From assembly GCA_037130425.1 (NCBI GenBank), contig JBAXTB010000044.1:1-23374 (forward strand): 23,374 nt of DNA, written 5' to 3'. The notes beneath the pieces were generated by a model. That model was not told the DNA's origin and did no database searches. It saw only the letters and a program-made list of their open reading frames with translations. Position 1 is the stretch's first letter; each line of letters opens with the position of its first letter. The position numbers and the translations under genes were made by a program. Positions 15,760 to 23,374 of the stretch are shown here, one piece after another. Source of the stretch: M3007 sp037130425. Lineage in GTDB: Bacteria > Bacteroidota > Bacteroidia > Chitinophagales > Saprospiraceae.

Positions 15760-18700
15760 ATGATATTTCAATCCCGCTTGTCCCCAAAATGGCCGATATT
15801 TATCGGTTTTGTTGCTTTTTTGAGCCATGTTGCTTGTTTGCAAGCCCAAACGCCGTATTTCCAGCAGGAAGTCAATTACAAAATCGTGGTCGCCCTCGAC
15901 GATCAAAAGCACATCTTAAGCGGCGACATTGAAATCGAATACACCAACCATGCCCCCAATGCCTTGCCCGAAATCTGGATGCACCTTTGGGGCAATGCGT
16001 TTAAAAATAGTAAAACCGCCTTTTGCAGCCAAAAACTGCGCGAAGGCGATACCCGCTTTTATTTTGCCCCCGATTCCATGCTGGGCAGTTATAAAAACCT
16101 CGATTTTACCGTTGACGGACAAAAAGTAACCTGGTGTTTTGATCCTGAAAATCCGGACATCGCCCAACTTAATTTGTCCAAACCGCTGCTCCCGGGCGCG
16201 CGCGTAACGATCCGCACCCCGTTCGCCCTCAAAATTCCCGATTCCTTTTCCCGACTTGGCCACGTGGGCACTTCTTACCAGATGACCCAATGGTTCCCCA
16301 AACCGGCTGTGTACGATCGCTTGGGCTGGCACGCCATTCCTTACTTAGATATTGGCGAGTTCTACTCCGAATTCGGCAATTTTGACGTCACCATTACGCT
16401 GCCTTCCAATTATGTGGTGGGCGCAACCGGCGTTTGCCAAACCGCCTCAGAAATCGAATTTTTAAACCAAAAAGTAACGGAATCCCTTGAAAAACTCGCA
16501 AAAGGCGTCGATTCCAAGCACGATGACTTCCCGACTTCCAGCAAAACGCTCAAAACCATTCGGTATAAAGCCGAAAAAGTGCACGATTTCGCCTGGTTTG
16601 CCGACAAACGTTTTATGGTACTGCGCGATACGGCCCACCTCGCTTCCGGTCGCATGGTCGATTGTTGGGCCATGTTTACCAATTCAAGCGCCGATATTTG
16701 GAAAAAAGGCGCGTTTTATGTGCGCCGTTCCATTGAATTTTACTCAAATACCGTCGGAGAATACCCCTGGCCACACGCCACGGCGGTACACTCGGCCCTG
16801 AGCGCGGGCGGCGGCATGGAATATCCCATGATTACAGTTATCGGCGATGAAAGCAGCAGCAAGGGCTTGGACGATGTGATTACGCACGAAATCGGCCACA
16901 ATTGGTTTTACGGTATTTTGGCTTCAAATGAGCGCGACCACCCGTTTATGGACGAGGGAATCAACACCTATTACGAACAGCGCTACATGAAAAAATACTA
17001 TGGCGGCGGCGGTTTATCAGATGATTATGAACTTCCCAAATGGATATACGACCCTAAACTTTACGGCTCCATCATTGAAAGCGGATATTTGTTGTTGGCG
17101 CATGAAAAACAGGACATTCCGCCGGATTCACATTCAAATAATTTTACAGGCTTTGCTTACGGGGAGCAAGTTTACATGAAAACAGCCTTGACCATGGCCT
17201 GGCTTGAAAAAGCAATTGGCACGGAAAAATTTGACGCCGGAATGCGGGCCTATTACCAAAAATGGAAATTCAAACACCCGTACCCTGAAGACCTGCGCGA
17301 AGCCTGGGCCGGCGTCGGTTTGAAGGCCGATTGGTGGTTTAAAACCATTCAAACCCAGTCTTACACCGACTATGCGCTTACAAAAGTGCGCAAAACAGAT
17401 ACGGGTTTTCAATTAACCGTACAAAACAAGGGCGATTTTGACGCACCCTTTCCGGTAACAGCCCTCAAAAACGGCCAAGCGCAACAAACCGTATGGTACC
17501 CCGCCCAAGCAACTAAAAAGCAAACCCTCGACTTCCCAACCAAAGACGCCGACGCGTTTGTTCTGGACTATGATCGAACTACGCTCGACCTGAACCGGCA
17601 AAACAATACGCAGCGTGTAAACGGACTGTTTCCGGGTATCGAACCCTTGCGCGTGAAAATACTGGCGCCTTTCCGCATTGCAAAAAGTACCACCCTTGGC
17701 GTGTTGCCTTGGTTCGGATGGAACGACTACGACAAAACCATGCTCGGCGCGGTCTTTTATAGCCCACCTGCGCCAGGCGCCCGCTTTCAATATTATTTGG
17801 CGCCGGGCTATGGCTTAGGCTCCAAACGTTTTGTCGGCTTGGGCGATCTGCGCCTGAACACTTTTCCCGGTGGCATCGTACCAAAAATGGTATTCGGCCT
17901 CAGCGCCAAACAGTTCGACTACGATTACAATGCATCGGAAGACGGCACGCGTTATACACGCCCCTTTGCGTATTACCTGAAGTACAACCGCATCGTTCCG
18001 CAAATCCGCATAGTGCTGCGCGACAAGTCCTTGTCTTTTCGCCATCAGTTGATTTTGCGGGCATTGTTTATAAATAAGGAGTCTGCCAATTTCCTGCGGG
18101 ACTACAGCAAGTATGACTTAATTCCCATTCCCGGCGGTTTCGACACCTTATATAGTTATGCGCGGTTTTCCAACCTAAAGACCAACAAAAGCAAAATCTT
18201 TGAACTGCGCTACGAGGCGGTGCAAAAGAAAATGCCCAATCCGTATCAGATGGCGGTAGCCTTGGAAACCCAGCCTGATTACACCAATTTGTTTGGGAAA
18301 AAAGGCAGTTATGTAAAAAGTACCTTTGAGTGGCGGCAGCAGTTTTATTACGCCCAAAAGAAAAAGGTGGCAGCACGTTTGTTCGTCGGCGCGTTTTTAC
18401 AAAATACAAATCGCAACAGCGCCATAGAACCGGTAGCGCTCAGCCTCAACCCGCAAGGATTCAATGATTACCGTTTCGATCAGTTGATGTTCGGGCGTTC
18501 GGCGCAGTCAGGTTTTGCGGCTAAACAAATAACCCAAACCGACGGAGGTTTCAAATCGGCTTTTGGCAGCGCAGAAGCAGGTAACATCGGAAATTCGAAT
18601 AACTTTGTGCTGGCATTAAACCTGAAAGCTGACCTGCCCCGGCGTTTACCCCTTGGAATTCCCTTGAAACCCTGGTTCGATATTGGCTACTTTGATGATG

Positions 18701-18963
18701 CAACGAAAATCGGCAAAGACAGAGCATTTAAAGAACAATTGCTGTGGAGTGGCGGATTTATGCTGGAGTTTTGGAAGGGCGGACTGGAAATTTATTTTCC
18801 GCTTGTAAATTCAACTGTCCTCCGCGACGCATATCGTCGGGAAGGCGGCGGCTCAAACCCATCAGCGTTGTTCGGCGGCGGCAACTATTTTAAGTGGATT
18901 TCCTGGAGCATTCGCATCCCCTTCCGCGAGCCGGGCGAAATGATTGAAAGTTTTATTCGTTAA
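15760..18963 (+). CDS. M1-family metallopeptidase with long C-terminal extension
   Basis: A 1067-residue exported zinc aminopeptidase-like protein. A signal peptide covers about 1-30 (cut near LQAQ). The M1 N-terminal beta domain follows (YKIVVALDDQKHILSGDIEIEYTN, IWMHLWGNAFKNSKTAF). The catalytic domain has the exopeptidase motif as SAGGGMEYPM (348-357, replacing GAMEN) and the zinc site HEIGH (376-380) with the third ligand Glu399 in MDEGINTYYE, exactly HEXXH-X18-E. The catalytic base Glu377 is intact, so activity is expected. After a beta-sandwich region (to about 625) comes an extension of roughly 440 residues rich in alternating strands (FQYYLAPGYGLGSKRFVG, GLEIYFPLVNSTVLRDAYRR), which looks like an outer-membrane beta-barrel or a large beta domain. 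It lies between the DUF4153 gene and kdsA (15-base gap). Confidence 0.9.
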   Translation: MIFQSRLSPKWPIFIGFVAFLSHVACLQAQTPYFQQEVNYKIVVALDDQKHILSGDIEIEYTNHAPNALPEIWMHLWGNAFKNSKTAFCSQKLREGDTRFYFAPDSMLGSYKNLDFTVDGQKVTWCFDPENPDIAQLNLSKPLLPGARVTIRTPFALKIPDSFSRLGHVGTSYQMTQWFPKPAVYDRLGWHAIPYLDIGEFYSEFGNFDVTITLPSNYVVGATGVCQTASEIEFLNQKVTESLEKLAKGVDSKHDDFPTSSKTLKTIRYKAEKVHDFAWFADKRFMVLRDTAHLASGRMVDCWAMFTNSSADIWKKGAFYVRRSIEFYSNTVGEYPWPHATAVHSALSAGGGMEYPMITVIGDESSSKGLDDVITHEIGHNWFYGILASNERDHPFMDEGINTYYEQRYMKKYYGGGGLSDDYELPKWIYDPKLYGSIIESGYLLLAHEKQDIPPDSHSNNFTGFAYGEQVYMKTALTMAWLEKAIGTEKFDAGMRAYYQKWKFKHPYPEDLREAWAGVGLKADWWFKTIQTQSYTDYALTKVRKTDTGFQLTVQNKGDFDAPFPVTALKNGQAQQTVWYPAQATKKQTLDFPTKDADAFVLDYDRTTLDLNRQNNTQRVNGLFPGIEPLRVKILAPFRIAKSTTLGVLPWFGWNDYDKTMLGAVFYSPPAPGARFQYYLAPGYGLGSKRFVGLGDLRLNTFPGGIVPKMVFGLSAKQFDYDYNASEDGTRYTRPFAYYLKYNRIVPQIRIVLRDKSLSFRHQLILRALFINKESANFLRDYSKYDLIPIPGGFDTLYSYARFSNLKTNKSKIFELRYEAVQKKMPNPYQMAVALETQPDYTNLFGKKGSYVKSTFEWRQQFYYAQKKKVAARLFVGAFLQNTNRNSAIEPVALSLNPQGFNDYRFDQLMFGRSAQSGFAAKQITQTDGGFKSAFGSAEAGNIGNSNNFVLALNLKADLPRRLPLGIPLKPWFDIGYFDDATKIGKDRAFKEQLLWSGGFMLEFWKGGLEIYFPLVNSTVLRDAYRREGGGSNPSALFGGGNYFKWISWSIRIPFREPGEMIESFIR

Positions 18964-18978
18964 AAACACTACTCATAC

Positions 18979-19800
18979 ATGCATTGGCAAACCCAAATTC
19001 CCCGGTTAAAAAATACAGAATCGGGCAACTTTTTTCTGATTGCAGGCCCCTGCGCCATTGAGGGCGAACAAATGGCTTTCGATATTGCAGGCGCAGTCAG
19101 CGAACTGTGTCGCACATACGAAATCCCATATATTTTTAAAGGCTCTTATCGCAAAGCCAACCGAAGCAAAAAAGATTCCTTCACAGGCATCGGCGACGAA
19201 AAAGCCCTGAATATCTTGAAATCCATAGGCAACCATTTCGATTTGCCTGTTACCACGGATATACACACGGATGCGGAAGCTGCGCTTGCTGCGGCGTATG
19301 TTGATATACTTCAAATCCCCGCTTTTTTGTGCCGACAAACCAGTTTGCTGGTGGCGGCAGCGGCAACGGGAAAAGTTGTAAATATTAAAAAAGGGCAATT
19401 CGTGAGTCCGGAGGCCATGCGTTTTGCAAAAGAAAAGGTAGAAGAAGAAGGTAACGATAAAGTAATATTAACAGAACGCGGAACAACCTTCGGGTATCAG
19501 GATTTGATTGTAGATTACCGGGGCTTGCCGGCCATGCAATCTTACGGCGCGACAGTTGTGCTGGATTGCACCCACTCGCTCCAACAACCTAATCAAAGTT
19601 CCGGGGTAACGGGCGGCCGACCGGCCTTAATTGAAACAATTGCACGCGCAGGTATTGCCGTTGGGGCCGACGGATTATTCATCGAAACGCATCCTAAACC
19701 GTCCGAAGCGAAGTCAGATGGCGCAAATATGTTGCCCTTAGACCGGCTGGAAGGGCTTTTAGAGCGCTTGGTGAAAATTCGGAGGGCCATAACGTCTTAA
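18979..19800 (+). CDS. kdsA: 3-deoxy-8-phosphooctulonate synthase
   Basis: This cytoplasmic enzyme condenses phosphoenolpyruvate with arabinose 5-phosphate to Kdo-8-phosphate, the first committed step towards Kdo for LPS. All 273 residues fit the family: FFLIAGPCAIEGEQMA, YIFKGSYRKANRSKKDSF, LPVTTDIHTDAEAA, DILQIPAFLCRQT, VNIKKGQFVSPEAM, LTERGTTFGYQDLIVDYR, GATVVLDCTHSLQ and GLFIETHPKPSEAKSDG. Cys25 (AGPC) marks the metal-dependent class; together with His199, Glu236 and Asp247 it corresponds to the Aquifex ligands Cys11, His185, Glu222 and Asp233 at a constant offset of 14. The E. coli metal-free enzyme has Asn at the first position. The start is 15 bases after the peptidase stop, so it is likely cotranscribed with the two genes before it. 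Confidence 0.96.
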   Translation: MHWQTQIPRLKNTESGNFFLIAGPCAIEGEQMAFDIAGAVSELCRTYEIPYIFKGSYRKANRSKKDSFTGIGDEKALNILKSIGNHFDLPVTTDIHTDAEAALAAAYVDILQIPAFLCRQTSLLVAAAATGKVVNIKKGQFVSPEAMRFAKEKVEEEGNDKVILTERGTTFGYQDLIVDYRGLPAMQSYGATVVLDCTHSLQQPNQSSGVTGGRPALIETIARAGIAVGADGLFIETHPKPSEAKSDGANMLPLDRLEGLLERLVKIRRAITS

Positions 19801-20090
19801 AAAAGCAAACAAATGACTAAATTATTGTGAATTTAGCATAGGTCTTGTTTGAAATTGTATGTCTTACACTATTTTTACCGCCACTTAAGAAACCGTATTG
19901 GAAACAGACTGACATTTTTAAAAAAGGCAATTTTTTTTCGCGCCCACACACCAATTTTCCGGTGACCTGCATCTAACATGCAAACGGGTTTTTGGTAGCG
20001 CAAAAAGTCGAATGCCTGAATCAAAAAATGTTGTCTTGCACCTGAGTTTGTCAAACTAAATCATTCATTCACTTAAATTTTAAAAGCAGC
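19801..20090 (+). promoter_or_regulatory. Upstream region of the exbB-exbD-exbD-tonB operon
   Basis: These 290 bases contain no open frame worth calling. They separate kdsA from the energy-transduction operon and must carry its promoter. The best -7-like element I see is TGAGTTTG (20043-20050), one base off TAnnTTTG, 41 bases before the exbB ATG, but no TTTG is placed 19-21 bases upstream. I see no clear terminator for kdsA, so read-through is possible. Confidence 0.35.
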
Positions 20091-20918
20091 ATGACAGCAG
20101 CAAAAACCACTCAAGCGAATCAAACACAAGGCGGTGGCATCGGTAAAATTTTCCCGTTCATCATCATTCCAGTCTTGTATGTAGTGGCTTATATTATTTG
20201 GGCCAAAGTTTTCGGTGATCCAGGAAACTTCGTTGACGGTGACATTAACAAAGATCCGCTTCCAGGAAACTACGCTGGTACGGTGTACAAAGGCGGTTTC
20301 ATCGTTCCAATCCTGTTGACGCTGCTCTTTACGGTAGTCGTATTCGTATTCGAGCGTTTCATCACGCTTAGAAAAGCACGCGGCGCAGGCAATGTTGATT
20401 CATTCGTACGCGGTATCAAAGGTTTCCTTGACCGCGGTGACACCGCAGGCGCAATTGCTGCATGTGACAAACAAAAAGGCGCAGTTGCCAATGTTGTACG
20501 CGCAGGTCTCGGCAAATACGCTGAAATGGTCAACGAAACAGCAATGGAAAAAGATGAGAAAATCATTTCAATCCAAAAAGAAGTTGAAGAAGCGACTACA
20601 TTGGAACTTCCAATGTTGGAGAAAAACCTCAACATCCTGGCTACCATCGCTTCTGTTGCAACCCTGATGGGTCTGTTCGGAACGGTACTTGGTATGATTC
20701 GTTCGTTCGCGGCCCTCGCAAATGCAGGCGCTCCGGACTCAACGGCACTCGCAAGCGGTATCTCTGAAGCCCTGATCAACACGGCGCTCGGTATCGGTAC
20801 TTCTGCACTGGCTATCGTGTTTTACAACTTCTTTACCAGCCGTATCGATGGTCTGACTTACCGCATCGACGAAGCAGGTTACAGCCTGACGCAAACTTTT
20901 GCATCGAAAGGTCACTAA
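20091..20918 (+). CDS. exbB: MotA/TolQ/ExbB-family proton-channel protein
   Basis: This inner-membrane protein forms the pentameric channel scaffold that, with ExbD, turns proton flow into force on TonB. The 275 residues hold four hydrophobic segments: about 20-40 (IFPFIIIPVLYVVAYIIW), 69-88 (VPILLTLLFTVVVFVFERF), 182-204 (ATIASVATLMGLFGTVLGMI) and 226-248 (ALINTALGIGTSALAIVFYN). Segments 2-4 match the canonical ExbB core, and the first is the extra N-terminal segment seen in Bacteroidota homologues. The cytoplasmic loop (about 90-180) is long and helical. The conserved GLFGTVLGMI and EALINTALGIGTSA stretches line the channel. It is the first gene of the operon; the first exbD follows after 95 bases that contain a hairpin. 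TolQ is a formal alternative, but the tonB at the end favours ExbB. Confidence 0.9.
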   Translation: MTAAKTTQANQTQGGGIGKIFPFIIIPVLYVVAYIIWAKVFGDPGNFVDGDINKDPLPGNYAGTVYKGGFIVPILLTLLFTVVVFVFERFITLRKARGAGNVDSFVRGIKGFLDRGDTAGAIAACDKQKGAVANVVRAGLGKYAEMVNETAMEKDEKIISIQKEVEEATTLELPMLEKNLNILATIASVATLMGLFGTVLGMIRSFAALANAGAPDSTALASGISEALINTALGIGTSALAIVFYNFFTSRIDGLTYRIDEAGYSLTQTFASKGH

Positions 20919-20941
20919 ATCGGAGTAGGAATCAGCGCTGC

Positions 20942-20969
20942 GCATCTGCTTTTTATTTAAAAAAGATGC
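20942..20969 (+). other. Intercistronic hairpin between exbB and the first exbD
   Basis: GCATCT (20942-20947) pairs with AGATGC (20964-20969), and inside it TTTTT (20950-20954) pairs with AAAAA after a two-base bulge, closing on ATTT. There is no T-run after the stem, so it does not look like a terminator. It could stabilise or delimit the exbB message and set the ExbB:ExbD ratio; this is inference. Confidence 0.4.
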
Positions 20970-21013
20970 AAAACGCGATACTCAAATCGTTAACGCATAA
21001 CTCAATTTAAGAG

Positions 21014-21673
21014 ATGCCAAAACATAAACCGAAACGGGGTAATCCAACCATCGACATGACAGCCATGTGCGATGTGGCCTTCCTCCTGCTCACTTTCTTT
21101 ATGCTTACCGCTAAAGCAAAGCCGCAGGAAACGGTCGTGATTGATACCCCTTCTTCAATCTCCGAAACGAAATTGCCGGAATCCGGTACGCTGACCATCT
21201 TAGTATCCAAAGACGGCAAGCCGTATTTAGATATGGCCGGCCAGCATACACGGAAAAGCTTGATCGAAGACGTGAACTCAAGGTTCTCCTTAGGACTTAC
21301 CGAAGCGGAGCAGATCAAGTTTTCAAATGCAGGCAGCTTCGGTGTTCCGCGCAATCGACTCAAACAGTGGATTGATGCAGATGCAACCGATCGCGCTAAA
21401 CTTGTTTCTCCGGGTATCCCGATTGATACAGTTGATGTAAACAAAAGCGAACTGGCCGACTGGATTCACAATGCCCGTCTTGCGCAATTCCGGATGAAAC
21501 AGGAAGGAAAAGTAAAAGAAGAGTATGTGATTGTGGTAAAAGCAGACCAGGATACGCCTTATCCGGCGATTCAAAAGGTGATTAATACCTTGATCGATAT
21601 CAACGTGAACAAGTTCAATCTGATCACTTCTATGGAGGCAGATCCGAACAAAGTAAACGCGATTAAGAAATAA
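21014..21673 (+). CDS. exbD: ExbD/TolR-family biopolymer transport protein (first copy)
   Basis: A single-pass inner-membrane protein whose transmembrane aspartate carries protons through the ExbB pore. The N-terminus is short and basic (KPKRGNPTIDMTAM), followed by the helix CDVAFLLLTFFMLTAKAKP (19-37), in which Asp20 is the conserved protonatable residue. The periplasmic part has the family pattern of a DTPSSISETKLPESGTLTILVSKDGKPYLDM strand pair and a C-terminal EEYVIVVKADQDTPYPAIQKVINTLIDINVNKFNLIT fold. It is longer (219 residues) than the E. coli protein (about 140) because of an insert around 75-140. The second exbD begins 82 bases further on. The two copies share the helix but differ elsewhere, so they are probably not interchangeable. 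Confidence 0.9.
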   Translation: MPKHKPKRGNPTIDMTAMCDVAFLLLTFFMLTAKAKPQETVVIDTPSSISETKLPESGTLTILVSKDGKPYLDMAGQHTRKSLIEDVNSRFSLGLTEAEQIKFSNAGSFGVPRNRLKQWIDADATDRAKLVSPGIPIDTVDVNKSELADWIHNARLAQFRMKQEGKVKEEYVIVVKADQDTPYPAIQKVINTLIDINVNKFNLITSMEADPNKVNAIKK

Positions 21674-21684
21674 AGGTAAAAACC

Positions 21685-21734
21685 GTGAGCAACCCGCCTA
21701 AAAACGGGCCTATCATTGAACCATGATTTCTCAC
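21685..21734 (+). other. Possible three-helix RNA structure between the two exbD genes
   Basis: GTGAG (21685-21689) can pair with CTCAC (21730-21734), enclosing CCCG (21693-21696)/CGGG (21705-21708) and ATCAT (21712-21716)/ATGAT (21723-21727), a three-way-junction layout in a 50-base stretch. The helices are short and could be chance; comparison with relatives would decide. Confidence 0.25.
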
Positions 21735-21755
21735 TAAAAAAGCAACAGCACGACT

Positions 21756-22403
21756 ATGGCTGAAATGCAAACCGCGGAGAGTGGCGGTAAAAAGAAAGGG
21801 AAAAAAGTCAGAACCAAGAAAATGTCCACCCGGGTCGATTTGACGCCGATGGTAGACCTTGGGTTCCTGCTCATTACCTTCTTCATGCTTACCACTACAT
21901 TAGCCAAACCGCAAATTATGCCCGTCGTAATGCCTGATAAAGACGTAAAAAAAGAGGACTTAGTCGAAACCAAAGAATCGCAGGTACTTACCCTGCTGCT
22001 CGGCGGTAAAGACAAAGTTTACTTTTACGAAGGTATTACCGACGCAAAGTTGGATTCGACGGACTATTCCGCTGAAGGATTGCGCAAAGTTATCTTGAAC
22101 AAAAAAGACAAGGTAAGATCGCAGTTCCCGGATGAGGAAAAAGATGATCCGAAAAATCCGGGCGCAAAAAAGATGATCTCAAAATTAAATGTGATCATTA
22201 AACCGACAAAAGATGCGCGTTATAAAAATATGGTGGATGCTTTCGACGAAATGAAGATATGCAATGTGGCACTGTACGTGTTGCTCGATATCTCCAAACA
22301 AGAGGAAGATTTTATTAAAAATCCGGCCGGTGGCCTGAAATTTAGCGCCGACGATCAAGCGGCTGCAGCTTCAGGCGATCAAAAGGCTCCAACGAAAAAA
22401 TAA
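21756..22403 (+). CDS. exbD: ExbD/TolR-family biopolymer transport protein (second copy)
   Basis: A 215-residue paralogue of the preceding gene. A strongly basic cytoplasmic N-terminus (GGKKKGKKVRTKK, 10-22) leads to VDLTPMVDLGFLLITFFMLTT (27-47), with the conserved protonatable Asp34. The periplasmic domain contains QVLTLLLGGKDKVYFYEG, an insert rich in Lys/Asp (about 110-140), and LNVIIKPTKDARYKNMVDAFDEMKICNVALYVLLDIS. The last 30 residues are a low-complexity Ala/Lys/Asp tail. Two different exbD genes between exbB and tonB are a familiar Bacteroidota arrangement; ExbD works as a dimer, so a heterodimer is possible (inference). tonB starts 50 bases after the stop. Confidence 0.9.
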   Translation: MAEMQTAESGGKKKGKKVRTKKMSTRVDLTPMVDLGFLLITFFMLTTTLAKPQIMPVVMPDKDVKKEDLVETKESQVLTLLLGGKDKVYFYEGITDAKLDSTDYSAEGLRKVILNKKDKVRSQFPDEEKDDPKNPGAKKMISKLNVIIKPTKDARYKNMVDAFDEMKICNVALYVLLDISKQEEDFIKNPAGGLKFSADDQAAAASGDQKAPTKK

Positions 22404-22417
22404 CGCAAGCGTTTTTT
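22402..22417 (+). other. Weak terminator-like hairpin before tonB
   Basis: AACG-CAAG-CGTT followed by four T overlaps the stop codon of the second exbD. The 4-bp stem is too weak for full termination; partial attenuation ahead of tonB is conceivable. Confidence 0.25.
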
Positions 22418-22453
22418 CACAATTCATGTTAAAAATTTAAACACACACCGATT

Positions 22454-23290
22454 ATGGCTGAAGAAAAAGGCACAACCTTTACGGGGGATATGCTGGATAT
22501 CATCTTCGCCAACCGGAATAAATCTTATGGCGCTTACCAACTTAGAAGGGATTATCCCAAATACCTTGGTCGTGCAATGTTATTCGGGTTGTTGTTGATT
22601 ATTTTCCTGTTTGCGCTTCCCTCCATTTTGAGTGCTGTGCGGGCCTTGGCGCCTAAGGATAAACCGGTGGATGTAGTGGCAGAACTCGGCCCCCCACCGG
22701 ATATTGATCCGAACAACCCGCCTCCGCCTCCACCGCCTCCGCCACCTACGCCGCCTCCGCCCACGCGCTCGACGGTAAAATTTGTACCTCCCGTTATTAA
22801 AAAAGACGAAGAAGTACAACAGGAAGAGGTAAAGACTGTGGAAGAACTGATCGACAAAAAAGAAGATATTGGCAAAGAAGATAAAAAAGGAAATGACGAC
22901 GCAGCTCCGTCTGTGGAAGAAAATCCTTCCGAACTCAAGGTTATTGAAGAACCTAAAGTAGTAGAGGAAAAAACCTTCGAAATGTTCGATATCCAAAAGC
23001 CGCCGAGCTTTCCAGGCGGTGAAGCTGAACTGATGAAGTATCTTGGAAAAGAAATTCAGTATCCGGCTTTGGCGAAAGAAAACAACATCCAGGGTGTCGT
23101 TGCCCTCACGTTCGTCGTGAATAAAGACGGCTCTATCAGTGATGTTCAAGTTGTGAAAGACATCGGCGGCGGTTGCGGCAAAGAAGCTGTACGCGTCGTA
23201 AAAGCAATGCCAAAATGGTCGGCTGGCGAAGCCAACGGCCACGCGGTAAAGGTGCGCTTCACGCTGCCGGTTCGTTTCCGGTTAGACTAA
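22454..23290 (+). CDS. tonB: Energy transducer TonB
   Basis: TonB spans the periplasm and pulls on outer-membrane receptors, using energy from ExbB/ExbD. The 278 residues begin with a cytoplasmic segment, LDIIFANRNKSYGAYQLRRD (14-33), typical of Bacteroidota TonB proteins. One transmembrane helix follows (about 41-61), then a periplasmic Pro-rich stretch (ten Pro, Thr, four Pro; 89-103) and a long Lys/Glu-rich linker (about 115-180). The C-terminal TonB domain occupies about 187-278: FPGGEAELMKYLGKEIQYP, NIQGVVALTFVVNKDGSISDVQVV, GCGKEAVRVVKAMPKWSAGE and a final VKVRFTLPVRFRLD. It is the last gene of the operon, closed by a strong terminator. It is a plausible partner of the receptor at 9369-12188, though Bacteroidota usually have several TonB proteins. 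Confidence 0.95.
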   Translation: MAEEKGTTFTGDMLDIIFANRNKSYGAYQLRRDYPKYLGRAMLFGLLLIIFLFALPSILSAVRALAPKDKPVDVVAELGPPPDIDPNNPPPPPPPPPPTPPPPTRSTVKFVPPVIKKDEEVQQEEVKTVEELIDKKEDIGKEDKKGNDDAAPSVEENPSELKVIEEPKVVEEKTFEMFDIQKPPSFPGGEAELMKYLGKEIQYPALAKENNIQGVVALTFVVNKDGSISDVQVVKDIGGGCGKEAVRVVKAMPKWSAGEANGHAVKVRFTLPVRFRLD

Positions 23291-23313
23291 GATTTCCAGT
23301 TTGTTAAAAATAT

Positions 23314-23352
23314 AAAAGCGGTACGGATGAAACATCTGCACCGCTTTTTTTT
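23314..23352 (+). terminator. Strong intrinsic terminator of the exbB-tonB operon
   Basis: AAAAGCGGT (23314-23322) pairs with ACCGCTTTT (23340-23348); inside, after one A-C mismatch, CGGATG pairs with CATCTG (one G-U) around an AAA loop. An unbroken T-run overlaps and follows the right arm. The stem starts 23 bases after the tonB stop. Confidence 0.92.
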
Positions 23353-23374
23353 ATTTATTTTCAACACACCAAAA

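Noticed and set aside
20270..20782. 170-codon frame opposite exbB
   Set aside because: Antisense shadow of a clear ExbB coding sequence; no start context or motif of its own.
22580..23242. 220-codon Arg/Phe-rich frame opposite tonB
   Set aside because: Its composition is what the reverse complement of Pro-, Lys- and Glu-rich codons gives; tonB on the other strand is certain.

Overview
The window comes from a member of the Bacteroidota, probably a Saprospiraceae- or Chitinophagales-like bacterium (inference). Signs are a type IX secretion (T9SS) C-terminal sorting domain, a TonB with the Bacteroidota-type N-terminus (motif ANRNKSYGAYQLRR), an ExbB-ExbD-ExbD-TonB operon, a TonB-dependent receptor with a carboxypeptidase-regulatory-like N-terminal domain, a lipobox lipoprotein and a general lack of strong Shine-Dalgarno sites. 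Most of it is ordinary chromosomal sequence; 2.4-6.2 kb is an accessory stretch.  Layout. 3-2282 (+): secreted T9SS cargo protein with a UUCG-loop terminator. 2419-3812 (-): AT-rich, 4-base-overlapping pair of a class I methyltransferase and a VanW-family protein, probably acquired. 3813-4218: no gene; holds a terminator, a REP-like hairpin and a 77-bp fragment of a four-helix-bundle (23S rRNA intervening-sequence protein, IVP) gene. 4219-5508 (-): secreted DUF5077/DUF3472 protein. 5703-6190: a compact unit in which an IVP-family gene is enclosed by near-perfect 45-bp inverted repeats. 6198-7757 (-): ComM/YifB AAA ATPase. 7931-12188 (-): TonB-dependent receptor plus beta-helix lipoprotein operon. 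12327-13819 (-): CdsA and a small secreted protein. 13912-19800 (+): DUF4153 membrane protein, M1 metallopeptidase with a long C-terminal extension, and KdsA, closely spaced. 20091-23290 (+): exbB-exbD-exbD-tonB, ending in a strong terminator.  How the genes fit together. The ExbB/ExbD/TonB operon supplies proton-motive energy to outer-membrane receptors such as the one encoded at 9369-12188, whose lipoprotein partner probably works at the cell surface. CdsA and KdsA serve phospholipid and LPS (Kdo) synthesis, so much of the window concerns the envelope.  The most interesting object is the 488-bp IVP unit at 5703-6190. It looks like a free-standing relative of the intervening sequences that interrupt 23S rRNA: a small four-helix-bundle gene in the loop of a long predicted hairpin, one repeat forming the end of its coding sequence, with a second diverged 3'-end copy 1.5 kb away at the stop codon of the neighbouring gene. 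I propose it as a candidate small mobile or dispersed element.
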